Notes: generated by a model from the letters alone, not told the origin. Positions 1 through 8,317 are shown, counted from the first letter of the stretch. The stretch: 60,376 nucleotides of DNA from a virus (IMGVR_UViG_3300047470_000174:1-60376), one strand, 5' to 3'. Program-made: numbers and translations.

Positions 1-157
1 CACCAAAAATAGCCCCGGCGGGACTTTTGGGCAAAAGTTTTTGGTCCCAGGGGTTGCTCTGGGGTCTTCTCGCACCATTCTGGGGCTATTCGGCAATCCC
101 GCCGTAGCGAGAAGACCCCTGAAGAACCCCTGGTAACACATCCCCTGGAGGCCCCCC
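1..157. other. Left-end non-coding region with two hairpins
   Basis: No gene is visible here. Bases 23-38 form a short hairpin (ACTTTTG at 23-29, CAAAAGT at 32-38). A larger perfect 13-bp inverted repeat pairs GGGGTCTTCTCGC (61-73) with GCGAGAAGACCCC (107-119) around a 33-base loop. The next feature downstream is the ribosome site GGAGG at 147-151 of the tail-spike gene. The hairpins could be a terminator, part of a packaging site near the genome end, or a leader structure; the sequence does not decide. Confidence 0.5.
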
Positions 158-1855
158 ATGCCACTGGTAAAGACCTACGACGAAGTACCTCAGGGCCCGT
201 TCAAGGACCCAGTCGAAGACCAGGACCTCGCCACCAAGAAGTACGTCGACGACGAAGTCGCGACAGGTGCATCCTCCACGCCCTCCGGTGTTGTCATGTC
301 GAACCTCGTCGGTGACGGAATCACCCTCGTAGGCGCGAGCTGCGACTCTGGCACCAGTACCGTAACGGTCTCGGGTTGGACCGGTTTCGTATCGGGTGAC
401 GTAGGCAAGAAGGTCCTGCTGTACGATGCGGCCTCGTCTGGTGTCTGCACGTTCGTGGGTCACATCGTAACGGTGAACGCCGAGGACAGTGTCGACCTCG
501 ACCGTAACGTCACCACAACGGTGTCGGACGTCATGATGTGTTACGGCACAGACGAGACGGCTGTATTCCAGGACGACATCGATCGTGCAGAGGCATACGC
601 GCTTCTTCACGGGGGCAAGGTTCTGCTGCAAATCCCTTCGGCGGCAAAGGACCACTTTGTCATAGCCGGTGCTCTGAGGAACGAAGCACAAGGCAACAGC
701 CAGATCATGATCCCGGTGTGGCCCACGACTGGCCCCAAGTTCGATCTTGACATCGTGGGCTCTTCCGACGGTTCTCCGACCCAGCACTGGGAGACGGAGC
801 TTCCCAACGTGGGTGGCTCTACGTTCGTGTCGTACTACGCCTACGCTTCTGCGTCGGCTCAGACTTCGGACATCAACTCCTACGGTCACAGCAGCATGAT
901 CGGCGGACCGACCGAGCCGTTCGGTTACACCCAGGCTGCCCTCTTCAACAACGTACAGGTCACTCTGAGGAACCTCCAGATCCGTACCACCCACACAAGG
1001 GAGGGCATCGGGATCGGCGCGGCCTATCTTGCGTCATGCGCATCGGGCGGTGTAGATCGGTTCGGATGGGGGTCGATGTCGACCGTCTACCAGGGCATCG
1101 GGTCGGTCAGTGTTTACGGCACTGGCATGGTTATCGGTCTGTATCTGCCGACAGCCGGAAACAACGATCTCTCCTTCATGACGAACTCCACTTGTCATGG
1201 TGGATACACGTACGATGTGTGGGTGTCGGAGCACACGGACATGTTCTCCGTCCGGCTGCTGTACGGGTGGGCGGGTCTCTGCATCGTCGGCAACTACTGG
1301 TCTTCTGTCGGAACAACTCACGGTGTAAACGGTTTCGTTTCCATCGAAGCGTGCTCGTACTTCGTCTACTTCATCGGTGCAGGTTCGGGGGGCAATGGTC
1401 CTTATCTGCATCTGATACTTGATACCGAAGGCACGCTCAAGATCGGTGACAACAGCGGCGGTGTTGCGTCGTTGTCTGTGACTGGTCAGATGTACCTCAT
1501 GGGGGACATCAACCAAGACACGTTCACCACAGACCACCCGGTCGGCTTCAACATCACCCTCCTGACCAAGTGGTACCCGAACAAGGGGATCTCCGCTGAC
1601 TGGACCGTCGACACCTTCACCACACTGGTTGTGGTCGACGCAACCGCAGCGAACATCACGCTGAATCTCCCCCCTGCAGACGGTCGGTCCAAGCCGATCA
1701 CGGTCGTACTCGGAGCAACTGCTTCAGGAAACACCTGTACCGTGAATCCTGACGGGTCAGAGACCATCAACGGAGACGCGACCAAGGTTCTCAGCACTGT
1801 CTGGGACAGGGCCACGTACGCCCCGTACAACCACAACTGGGTACAAACCGCGTAG
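158..1855 (+). CDS. Tail spike / minor tail protein, likely beta-helix
   Basis: A 565-residue virion protein. The N-terminus carries the ATKKYVDDEV stretch often found at the head-binding end of phage tail fibres and spikes. The middle is rich in Gly, Ser, Thr and Val with the irregular repeats of a pectate-lyase-like beta helix. The last ~90 residues (about 475-565) form a compact domain like the C-terminal tip of other phage spikes. The start is ATG with GGAGG 7 bases upstream. It probably binds or degrades host surface polymer. It lies apart from the main tail operon, ahead of the packaging genes. No catalytic residues could be assigned. Confidence 0.7.
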   Translation: MPLVKTYDEVPQGPFKDPVEDQDLATKKYVDDEVATGASSTPSGVVMSNLVGDGITLVGASCDSGTSTVTVSGWTGFVSGDVGKKVLLYDAASSGVCTFVGHIVTVNAEDSVDLDRNVTTTVSDVMMCYGTDETAVFQDDIDRAEAYALLHGGKVLLQIPSAAKDHFVIAGALRNEAQGNSQIMIPVWPTTGPKFDLDIVGSSDGSPTQHWETELPNVGGSTFVSYYAYASASAQTSDINSYGHSSMIGGPTEPFGYTQAALFNNVQVTLRNLQIRTTHTREGIGIGAAYLASCASGGVDRFGWGSMSTVYQGIGSVSVYGTGMVIGLYLPTAGNNDLSFMTNSTCHGGYTYDVWVSEHTDMFSVRLLYGWAGLCIVGNYWSSVGTTHGVNGFVSIEACSYFVYFIGAGSGGNGPYLHLILDTEGTLKIGDNSGGVASLSVTGQMYLMGDINQDTFTTDHPVGFNITLLTKWYPNKGISADWTVDTFTTLVVVDATAANITLNLPPADGRSKPITVVLGATASGNTCTVNPDGSETINGDATKVLSTVWDRATYAPYNHNWVQTA

Positions 1856-1904
1856 GAAGTCTCACCGTTCTTGACCTGAACAAGTCTGAAAGGAGTTGAA
1901 AACT

Positions 1905-2267
1905 GTGACTGTTCGCCGGCAAAACGTATCTCCATCCAACCCCAATCGTAACCGACGAAATCCGGCTACAACTCCCGAAGCTCGGGAAAGTCAACTCGTC
2001 GCCAAGGCTGAAAGACTCGCCGAACGTCAATTGGATGACGGCACGGCTTCCGCTCAGGTGATTACGCATTACCTGAAGCTTGGTTCTACCAGAGAACAGC
2101 TAGAGCAAAGGCGTTTGGCTGGAGAAGTCGAACTCCAGAAAGCCAAGATCGAAGCTATGGCTTCTACTCAGCGACTGGAAGCCATGTACGCCAAGGCGAT
2201 GGACGCCTTCCGCGGGTATCAAGGAGTACCCAGCGAGGACGTTGACGACGGATACGGGGATGGTTAG
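1905..2267 (+). CDS. Putative small terminase subunit
   Basis: A 120-residue, helix-rich, charged protein with a basic N-terminus, followed by long amphipathic helices (AERLAERQLDDG, HYLKLGSTREQLEQ). GTG at 1905 is preferred over the in-frame TTG at 1896 because AAAGGAG (1889-1895) is correctly spaced from it. Proteins of this size and pattern sit next to an HNH gene and upstream of the large terminase in many phages and are taken as DNA-recognition subunits or scaffold-like proteins. The assignment rests on position and general pattern, not on a recognised helix-turn-helix. Confidence 0.4.
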   Translation: MTVRRQNVSPSNPNRNRRNPATTPEARESQLVAKAERLAERQLDDGTASAQVITHYLKLGSTREQLEQRRLAGEVELQKAKIEAMASTQRLEAMYAKAMDAFRGYQGVPSEDVDDGYGDG

Positions 2268-2667
2268 ATCATACTCCGAACTTAACCGACTTGAAACGTT
2301 CCTGGAGCGATACCGTTATCTCGCACTTCGCGGAACAGTCGGCGAGTCGACTTTCGGATTTGATCGGTGGGCCAATCAAGCTTTCTACACATCCAGAGAA
2401 TGGCGTAATACCCGTCATGGGATTATTGTCAGAGACAATGGATGTGACATGGGCATAGACGGGTACGAGATCCACAAGGGTCTCTATATCCACCATCTAA
2501 ACCCGATCACCATGCGCCAGATTGAGTCAGGGGATCCATGCATCCTTGACCCTGAAAACCTGATCACCGTATCCCACAACACGCATAACGCCATCCACTA
2601 CGGCGATGAAAGAATGCTTCCTCGCCCTCTAGTAGAACGCAGGCCGGGCGACACGAAACTCTGGTGA
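2260..2667 (+). CDS. HNH endonuclease of the packaging module
   Basis: A 135-residue protein with an HNH fold pattern. YTSREWRNTRHGIIVRDNG is the conserved lead-in, IHHLNPIT supplies the His pair, and DPENLITVSHNTHNAIHYG is the Asn/His helix. HNH proteins next to terminase genes assist the large terminase in cutting DNA in HK97-like cos phages, and the order here (small terminase candidate, HNH, then large terminase) fits that role. ATG at 2260 overlaps the end of the previous gene; a TTG at 2242 is an alternative start. Confidence 0.75.
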   Translation: MVRSYSELNRLETFLERYRYLALRGTVGESTFGFDRWANQAFYTSREWRNTRHGIIVRDNGCDMGIDGYEIHKGLYIHHLNPITMRQIESGDPCILDPENLITVSHNTHNAIHYGDERMLPRPLVERRPGDTKLW

Positions 2668-2735
2668 TAATCGTGGGTGTCTATGGCATCGACATACTTC
2701 ACTATCTCGAACGCTCAAACTACGAAGGAGTACCT

Positions 2736-2957
2736 ATGGCTGACGTCCAGCCGAATTACGACGACACGGATGTGGAGTTGGCGCTCACCAACACCGACGC
2801 CGGTGACGGACCCGAAGACGAACTCCCCGGCAGCGACTTCGAGGGCTTCCCCGAGGATGACGTCGAGAACGACCACGACGGCGACAACGAGCCTGCCGTA
2901 GAGGAGAACGACCCCGACGGCGACAACGTCGGTTCCGAAGAGGAGGACAGTCAGTGA
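2736..2957 (+). CDS. Very acidic small protein
   Basis: A 73-residue protein composed mostly of Asp, Glu, Asn, Gly and Pro, with almost no Lys or Arg. AAGGAG at 2725-2730 fixes ATG 2736 as the start. The end overlaps the endolysin start by 4 bases, so the two are likely translationally coupled. The composition resembles DNA-mimic or chaperone-like acidic phage proteins, or a disordered spacer. The function is unknown. Confidence 0.6.
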   Translation: MADVQPNYDDTDVELALTNTDAGDGPEDELPGSDFEGFPEDDVENDHDGDNEPAVEENDPDGDNVGSEEEDSQ

Positions 2958-3829
2958 CTGCCACCATCGCCTACGACAAGTCCGTCAAGAACCTCATCGA
3001 CAAGCTGAGCGCTACGGGCCACGTCACTCACACGGCGTACAAGAAGAAGTCCGTCACCCTCCACCACAACGGCGGGCGTCTCTCTCACGAGGGTGTCCTC
3101 AAGGTCTGGCAGACGCGGCCGGCTTCAGCTCACTTCGACGTCGACTCGGCCGGCGCTGTCGCCCAGTACGTCAAGGTGAACGAGTACGCATGGGCCGTCG
3201 GCAACGCCAAGGGCAACCAGGAGACCATCTCCATCGAGATGGCGGATGCCACGCTCGCACCGGGCTGGACTGTCGCTGACGTCACCTGGAAGAGCGCCGC
3301 TCGCCTCGCGGGATGGCTCTTCGCCAAGGTGGTCGACGGTACTCCTCGTCCCACCAAGGACAACTTCTTCTACCACCACCACTGGTCGTCTACGGCCTGT
3401 GCCGGCCCGTACATGGACAAGATCTACGCCAAGGTCCTCAAGGCCGCCCAGGAGGCCTACGACAGCTTCAAGGCGAAGAAGTCCACCCCCTCCTCCTCGG
3501 GCTCCTCTACCCCCGCCAAGAAGACGATCACCGACATCGCCAAGGAGGTCCTCGCCGGCAAGTACGGCAACGGCCCCGAGCGGAAGCGGAAGCTGATCGC
3601 CAAGGGCTACAACTACAAGAAGGTCCAGGCCGAGGTCACCCGTCTGCTCAGCACCAACCACGCTGCCACGGGGCCCAAGGGACCCAAGACGTACAAGCAG
3701 CTCGCCGACGAGGTCTACCGAGGCCTTTGGGGCGACGACCCCGAGCGGTCCAAGAAGCTGAAGGCCGCAGGCTACGACCCGGCGCATGTCCAGCGGGAAG
3801 TCAACCACCTGGTGATCGCCAGGGGCTAA
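2954..3829 (+). CDS. Endolysin: amidase with two CW_7 repeats
   Basis: A 291-residue cell-wall hydrolase that releases progeny. The N-terminal domain (about 30-165) reads as an Amidase_2/PGRP-type N-acetylmuramoyl-L-alanine amidase, with zinc-ligand candidates in LHHNGG (His37/38) and in the HHHWSSTAC stretch near 139-147. A Ser/Pro/Lys linker follows. The C-terminus has two CW_7 (Cpl-7-type) wall-binding repeats at about 190-236 and 245-290; compare GNGPERKRKLIAKGYN with GDDPERSKKLKAAGYD. There is no signal peptide, so it needs the holin at 25.3 kb. Starts at GTG. Its place upstream of the large terminase, far from the holin, is unusual. Confidence 0.9.
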   Translation: MTATIAYDKSVKNLIDKLSATGHVTHTAYKKKSVTLHHNGGRLSHEGVLKVWQTRPASAHFDVDSAGAVAQYVKVNEYAWAVGNAKGNQETISIEMADATLAPGWTVADVTWKSAARLAGWLFAKVVDGTPRPTKDNFFYHHHWSSTACAGPYMDKIYAKVLKAAQEAYDSFKAKKSTPSSSGSSTPAKKTITDIAKEVLAGKYGNGPERKRKLIAKGYNYKKVQAEVTRLLSTNHAATGPKGPKTYKQLADEVYRGLWGDDPERSKKLKAAGYDPAHVQREVNHLVIARG

Positions 3830-3858
3830 ATCCGTCAAAATGAGAGGAGGTGTCCCAC

Positions 3859-4215
3859 GTGGCACAGAGCATACTCACCAGTGTCAAGAAGATTCTCGGC
3901 ATAGCTGAGAGTGACACGTCGTTTGACGTGGATGTCATACTCCACACCAACTCCGTATTCTCGATTCTCACTCAGGTCGGAATCGGTCCTGACGACGGCT
4001 TCATGATCGAGGATGCCACTCCCACGTGGGACGCCTTCGTCACGGACAACAAACTGAATTCGGTGAAGACCTACGTCTATCTCCGGGTTCGTCTCCTGTT
4101 CGATCCACCGAACACGTCTTTCGTGATCGAGTCGATGGAGAAGCAGATCGAAGAACTCGAGTGGCGGCTCAATGTAGTCAGGGAGGCCGTCTCATGGACG
4201 GATCCCAACTTGTAA
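3859..4215 (+). CDS. Head-tail connector-like protein
   Basis: A 118-residue protein. The pattern of a helical N-terminus (ILTSVKKILGIAESDTSFDVDVILHTNSV), a middle segment ending in VKTYVYLRVRLLFDPP, and a C-terminal helix resembles gp6/gp15-type head-tail connectors of siphoviruses. GTG 3859 is chosen because AGGAGG (3845-3850) would overlap the earlier GTG at 3850. The gene overlaps the next one by 22 bases. The place before the large terminase, not after the capsid gene, is unusual, so the assignment is moderate. Confidence 0.55.
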   Translation: MAQSILTSVKKILGIAESDTSFDVDVILHTNSVFSILTQVGIGPDDGFMIEDATPTWDAFVTDNKLNSVKTYVYLRVRLLFDPPNTSFVIESMEKQIEELEWRLNVVREAVSWTDPNL

Positions 4216-5219
4216 TAGTTGCCCTCCCCTCTGCAGATGACTACGTACGACAAGTTTCGAGCGAAAAAGAACCGCACTTGACACTTCTATACCTGGGTGC
4301 CAACAAGTTCAGTCCTTCAGAACTCGAACATGTCACCGAGTACGTAGGGCATGCAGCCTCCATGCTCCCTCGGTTCTCTCTCAGTGTTGACAGCCGGGGC
4401 GAACTAGGTGACAAAAGCGCTGACGTTCTTTTCTTCAGTAAGCAGTGGTCGAAGAGTATCGAAACGTTCCGTTCTCACCTACTTCAAGATCCTCTCATCT
4501 CGGCAGCGTACTACTCGACCGATCAGTTCCCCGAGTGGAATCCACATCTGACTTTGGGTTTTCCTGGAACTCCGGCGAAGAAGCAACCTCAAGGTCAGTC
4601 GACGGTCTACTCTGTCGATTTCGACCGGATTGCTTTGTGGACGGGTGACTACACAGGTCCCACATTCCCGCTCAAATCCTATAACTATGGCATGGAGGTT
4701 GCAATGTCTCAGATCGAACTAGGCCGCTCTGCAGTGAGCAACGTCCTCGCTCACCATGGTGTGAAGGGTATGAAGTGGGGTGTCCACAAGTCCGAATCAA
4801 GCGGCGGTTCATCGGGCTCCACACCTAAGGCTTCTGCCGACGCCAAGTCTGCCGATTCAGCCCAGTCCAAGATCAACTCCGGTGGTACAAGAGCTCTCAG
4901 CAATCAGGAACTTCAGGGTCTCATCACCCGGATGAACCTGGAGCGTCAGTACCACACCATGACGACATCCAGTCAGAGTGATATCGACCGAGGTCTTCAA
5001 AACGCCCAGAAGATCCTCAAGGTTGGGGCAACCATCGAGAACGCTCGTAGGTTCGCAGCAACCCCCACCGGACAGGCCATCGTGAAGGGCCTCAAGGGCG
5101 CCTTCATCGCGGCCAAGGTAGGTGCTGCCGCCTATACGGGTGGCGGTTCTTCTGCGGCTGCTACGGGCACGGCTATCGCCGTCAAGTACGCGAAGAATCA
5201 CTACACCAACGGCAGGTAG
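4194..5219 (+). CDS. 2H phosphoesterase fused to a GMKWG-motif tail domain
   Basis: A 341-residue two-part protein. Residues 1-165 have the two HxT motifs of 2H phosphoesterases (LigT / 2'-5' RNA ligase / Acb1 superfamily): His28-Leu-Thr30 in HLTLLYLG and His118-Leu-Thr120 in HLTLGF. After residue ~170 comes a separate region beginning with HHGVKGMKWGV (187-197), a Ser/Gly/Ala-rich linker, and an Ala/Gly-rich C-terminus. The HHGVKGMKWG motif recurs in three genes just downstream. GGAGG at 4182-4186 sets ATG 4194. 2H enzymes cleave 2',5' or cyclic nucleotide bonds; the substrate here is unknown. An internal in-frame start (4704) could yield the C-terminal part alone. Confidence 0.75.
   Translation: MDGSQLVIVALPSADDYVRQVSSEKEPHLTLLYLGANKFSPSELEHVTEYVGHAASMLPRFSLSVDSRGELGDKSADVLFFSKQWSKSIETFRSHLLQDPLISAAYYSTDQFPEWNPHLTLGFPGTPAKKQPQGQSTVYSVDFDRIALWTGDYTGPTFPLKSYNYGMEVAMSQIELGRSAVSNVLAHHGVKGMKWGVHKSESSGGSSGSTPKASADAKSADSAQSKINSGGTRALSNQELQGLITRMNLERQYHTMTTSSQSDIDRGLQNAQKILKVGATIENARRFAATPTGQAIVKGLKGAFIAAKVGAAAYTGGGSSAAATGTAIAVKYAKNHYTNGR
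4694..4706 (+). promoter_or_regulatory. Internal ribosome site and ATG inside the 2H gene
   Basis: GGAGGTT at 4694-4700 is followed by an in-frame ATG at 4704. It lies exactly between the phosphoesterase part and the GMKWG part. Translation from here would give a ~171-residue protein (4704-5219) starting MSQIELGRSAVSNVLAHHG, similar in layout to the three separate GMKWG proteins downstream. Confidence 0.45.
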
Positions 5220-5234
5220 AAGGGAGGGTTAACG

Positions 5235-6980
5235 ATGGCTCTGTCGAACACGGCAACCCCCTACTACTACGGGAGGTTTCGTGACGCAGTGATGCGCGGT
5301 GATATCCCCGTCAATCGGGAGATCTCCCTGGAGATGAACCGCATCGACGCACTCATCAACAACCCGAACATCTACTACGATCCGGCGCCTGTTGAAGGGT
5401 TCGTTCTCTACTGCGAAGGCGAGCTTACGCTCACCGATGGTAGCGATCTGTATTTGCTCGATTCGTTCAAGCTGTGGGCAGAACAGATATTCTGCTGGTA
5501 CTACTTCGTCAACCGAAGTGTCTACGAACCGTCACCAGACAAACTTGGTGGTCGGTACGTTGACAAGGTGATCAAGAAGCGCCTGACAACCAAGCAGTAT
5601 CTGATCGTGGCTCGAGGTGCGGCCAAGTCTCTCTACGAGTCTTGTCTGCAGAGTTATTTCCTCAACATCGATGCGGCTACAACCCATCAGATCACCACAG
5701 CTCCGACGATGAAGCAAGCGGATGAAGTCATGTCTCCCGTACGGACTTCAATCATCCGAAGCCGTGGCCCCCTCTTCTCATTTCTTACTGAGGGTTCGCT
5801 TCAGAACACGACTGGTTCTAGGGCCAACCGAGTGAAGTTGGCGGCCACCAAGAAGGGCGTCGAGAACTTCCTCACTGGTTCGATGCTCGAAGTTCGCCCC
5901 ATGACCATCAACAAACTCCAGGGTCTCAGAACGAAGGTTGCCACTGTAGATGAGTGGCTTTCCGGAGATCTTCGAGAAGACGTCATTGGCGCGATCGAGC
6001 AGGGTGCTTCGAAGCTTGACGACTACCTAATCGTGGCTGTCAGTTCCGAGGGAACCGTTCGTAACGGCAGCGGTGACACAATCAAGCTGGAACTTCAAGA
6101 CATTCTAAAGGGCGAGTACAACGCCCCCCATGTCTCGATTTTTCACTACAAGCTTGACGAGCTGGAAGAGGTAGCCGACCCATCAATGTGGGTCAAGGCA
6201 AATCCCAACCTCGGAAAGACGGTGACGTATGACGTCTACCAACTCGATGTTGAACGAGCCGAGAAAGCCCCGGCTGCCAGGAATGACATCTTGGCTAAGC
6301 GCTTCGGGATCCCGATGGAGGGTTATACCTACTTCTTCACCTACGAAGAAACGCTACCTCATCCATATCGGGAATTCTGGGAGATGCCTTGTGCTCTGGG
6401 TGCAGACCTCTCCCAAGGTGACGACTTCTGTGCGTTCACTTTCCTCTTCCCTCTCCGTGACGGAAAGTTCGGAGTGAAGACCCGGAGCTACATCACTGAG
6501 TTGACTTTGATGAAGCTCCCGGGGGCTATGCGTCAGAAGTACGAAGAGTTCATTGGAGAAGAAAGTCTCCATGTCATGCCGGGGACAATCCTCGACATGA
6601 TAGAAGTCTTTGATGATCTGGATGCATTCATCCAGGAATCTGCCTATGATGTGCGCGCATTTGGCTTTGACCCGTACAACGCTAAGGAGTTCGTAGCCCG
6701 CTGGGAAGCGGAAAACGGTCCGCATGCCATCGAGAAAGTGATTCAGGGGGCGAGGACTGAGTCTGTCCCGCTTGGGGAACTCAAGGCTCTTAGTGGTCAA
6801 CGGCTTCTCATTTTTGATCAAGCACTCATGACATTTGCCATGGGCAACGCGATCACCATGGAAGACACCAACGGCAACCGGAAGCTTCTTAAGAAGCGGC
6901 AAGAAGCGAAGATCGACAACGTCGCCGCCCTGATGGACGCTTTCATAGCGTACAAGCTCCACAAGGAAGAGTTCGAATGA
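5235..6980 (+). CDS. terL: Terminase large subunit
   Basis: A 581-residue packaging motor. The ATPase half shows a Walker A-type RGAAKS (about 126-131), Walker B with catalytic acid in VATVDEW (about 235-241) and a coupling motif SSEG. The nuclease half shows acidic residues in GADLSQGDD (about 388), FGFDPYN (about 476) and the C-terminal MDAFIAYK. It cuts concatemeric DNA and pumps it through the portal encoded at 8.35 kb. The ribosome site AGGGAGGG precedes ATG 5235, and the stop overlaps the next start (ATGA). Confidence 0.92.
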   Translation: MALSNTATPYYYGRFRDAVMRGDIPVNREISLEMNRIDALINNPNIYYDPAPVEGFVLYCEGELTLTDGSDLYLLDSFKLWAEQIFCWYYFVNRSVYEPSPDKLGGRYVDKVIKKRLTTKQYLIVARGAAKSLYESCLQSYFLNIDAATTHQITTAPTMKQADEVMSPVRTSIIRSRGPLFSFLTEGSLQNTTGSRANRVKLAATKKGVENFLTGSMLEVRPMTINKLQGLRTKVATVDEWLSGDLREDVIGAIEQGASKLDDYLIVAVSSEGTVRNGSGDTIKLELQDILKGEYNAPHVSIFHYKLDELEEVADPSMWVKANPNLGKTVTYDVYQLDVERAEKAPAARNDILAKRFGIPMEGYTYFFTYEETLPHPYREFWEMPCALGADLSQGDDFCAFTFLFPLRDGKFGVKTRSYITELTLMKLPGAMRQKYEEFIGEESLHVMPGTILDMIEVFDDLDAFIQESAYDVRAFGFDPYNAKEFVARWEAENGPHAIEKVIQGARTESVPLGELKALSGQRLLIFDQALMTFAMGNAITMEDTNGNRKLLKKRQEAKIDNVAALMDAFIAYKLHKEEFE

Positions 6981-7342
6981 CACAGCAGACAACTCCGCCG
7001 GGTGAGCTTGTTCACTACGGCGTGAAGGGTATGAAGTGGGGTGTCCGGAAGGCTCGAACCGGAGACCTCAACACGCGGGCATCGCGTCTTGAGCGAGTTG
7101 CCAGCGGCAAGGGTTCACTCGCCGACAAGGTCGTTTCCCTCGGCGGGTCGAGTCTTCACAATCTGGCAGTGCAGAGAGGCTTGAAGAACGAGGCTGCTCG
7201 TCGAGCTGCCAACTACCGAGGCCAGATCGAACGCCTCTCAACGGGCAAGGCCAAGGTCAGCGACATTCTCAAGGCCTATGGGACCGTGAGCCTCGCAAGT
7301 CTGGCCGCCGCTGCCAACAAGAAGACCGACTATGTCCCCTAA
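6977..7342 (+). CDS. GMKWG-motif protein 2
   Basis: A 121-residue basic protein. It starts MTQQTTPPGELVHYGVKGMKWG, here written in two pieces: a 10-residue leader, then LVHYGVKGMKWGVRK (about 11-25). The rest is Lys/Arg/Ala-rich helix, followed by a small-residue C-terminus. The start overlaps the large-terminase stop by 4 bases. No enzyme domain is visible. Its position between terminase and portal, with two related proteins, suggests an internal head protein. The function is inferred only. Confidence 0.7.
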   Translation: MTQQTTPPGELVHYGVKGMKWGVRKARTGDLNTRASRLERVASGKGSLADKVVSLGGSSLHNLAVQRGLKNEAARRAANYRGQIERLSTGKAKVSDILKAYGTVSLASLAAAANKKTDYVP

Positions 7343-7751
7343 CCTCGTCCACTACGGTGTGAAGGGGATGCACTGGGGTGTCCGAAAGAACACTCCGACC
7401 CATTCCAGTTACACCAGCGGTCAGCAGGCCACTGACCGGCAGAAGCACGGACAGGCTGGAGTCAAGCGGATCAATCGCCGCTTGAACAAGGGCATGACTC
7501 TGGAGAAGGCTCGCAAGAGGGAGCGGTCGTACAAGACCAAGATCCGACTCGCTCTCATCGGTGCAGGTGTGGCTCACGACATGGCGAAGGTCTACGGCCC
7601 GGTTCTCGTCCAGACCATCGCTGTTCGAGCCGAAACCAACCGAGGTCGTGCTTCAGCGGCCGAAACTCTGGGACTTCCTCGAACGGGAACTTCAGGACCC
7701 ACTTACTCCAAGGCAAACCGTAAGGGCGCCTTCAAGATCACCAACCTTTAA
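7332..7751 (+). CDS. GMKWG-motif protein 3
   Basis: A 139-residue very basic protein beginning MSPNLVHYGVKGMHWGVRK; Lys in the motif is replaced by His. An Arg/Lys-rich helical region (about 45-75) is followed by a hydrophobic stretch (LALIGAGVAHDMAKVYGPVLVQTIAV) and a basic tail. It overlaps the previous gene by 11 bases. The high charge fits contact with packaged DNA. No enzymatic motif was found. Confidence 0.7.
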   Translation: MSPNLVHYGVKGMHWGVRKNTPTHSSYTSGQQATDRQKHGQAGVKRINRRLNKGMTLEKARKRERSYKTKIRLALIGAGVAHDMAKVYGPVLVQTIAVRAETNRGRASAAETLGLPRTGTSGPTYSKANRKGAFKITNL

Positions 7752-7765
7752 GGGAGGTCTCTTTC

Positions 7766-8317
7766 ATGTCAAAATGGGAGCAAACCTCCCCTGGTGAACT
7801 CATGCACTTCGGTGTGAAGGGCATGAAGTGGGGCGTCCGGCATGACGGTCCGACTGGTGTTTCTCGTAGCACCAACAACACCGCCAAGAAGGACGCGAAG
7901 GAGTTCGCCCGAGCCAAACAGTTCTTTGGTCAAGGTGCTGGCACTCGGCGCAAGCTGATCAAGGCCACTGTTGAGGGGCGAAGCAAGAAGGACCCCGCCT
8001 ACAAGAAGGCGTTCGATCATCATCTTGGCCAGCAGGACATGTCAGTCCACGCGGCTAAGGCTCGAAGCGAGCGCAAGCGCAAAGACGTCAAGAACAGCGC
8101 CGGTAGAGGCATCCGGGGAACTCGCCACATCCTCAACGGAAACTCACAGTACGCATCAGCGGCCACCGCAATCGTAGTTGGTGGTGCTCTGTATGCGCAC
8201 AAGACCGGCATCGACAAGACGATCTTCAACGCAGGGAAGAAGGCCTACTCTAAGGCCACCGACCCGAACGGCCATCAAGCTGCCAAGAAGTTTCTCCGAG
8301 ACATGGGGATCGGCTAG
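7766..8317 (+). CDS. GMKWG-motif protein 4
   Basis: A 183-residue basic protein with LMHFGVKGMKWGVRH at about 11-25, a long Lys/Arg-rich region, and a hydrophobic segment near 130-150 (SAATAIVVGGALYAHKTG) that could cross or contact a membrane. The start is ATG 7766 after AGGGAGG. The first codons contain a repeated 13-mer, GTCAAAATGGGAG (7768-7780). The basic character and location suggest an internal virion protein, possibly one that acts at the host membrane on entry. Confidence 0.7.
   Translation: MSKWEQTSPGELMHFGVKGMKWGVRHDGPTGVSRSTNNTAKKDAKEFARAKQFFGQGAGTRRKLIKATVEGRSKKDPAYKKAFDHHLGQQDMSVHAAKARSERKRKDVKNSAGRGIRGTRHILNGNSQYASAATAIVVGGALYAHKTGIDKTIFNAGKKAYSKATDPNGHQAAKKFLRDMGIG
7768..7780 (+). 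repeat. Repeated 13-mer GTCAAAATGGGAG, copy 1
   Basis: It covers codons 1-5 of the GMKWG protein 4 gene (reads M-S-K-W-E). Exact copies also at 9647, 13329 and 15801. Confidence 0.7.

Noticed and set aside
2664-2735. Earlier start for the acidic protein
   Set aside because: The frame is open from GTG 2664, but AAGGAG lies at the right distance from ATG 2736 and the extra residues are not acidic like the rest.
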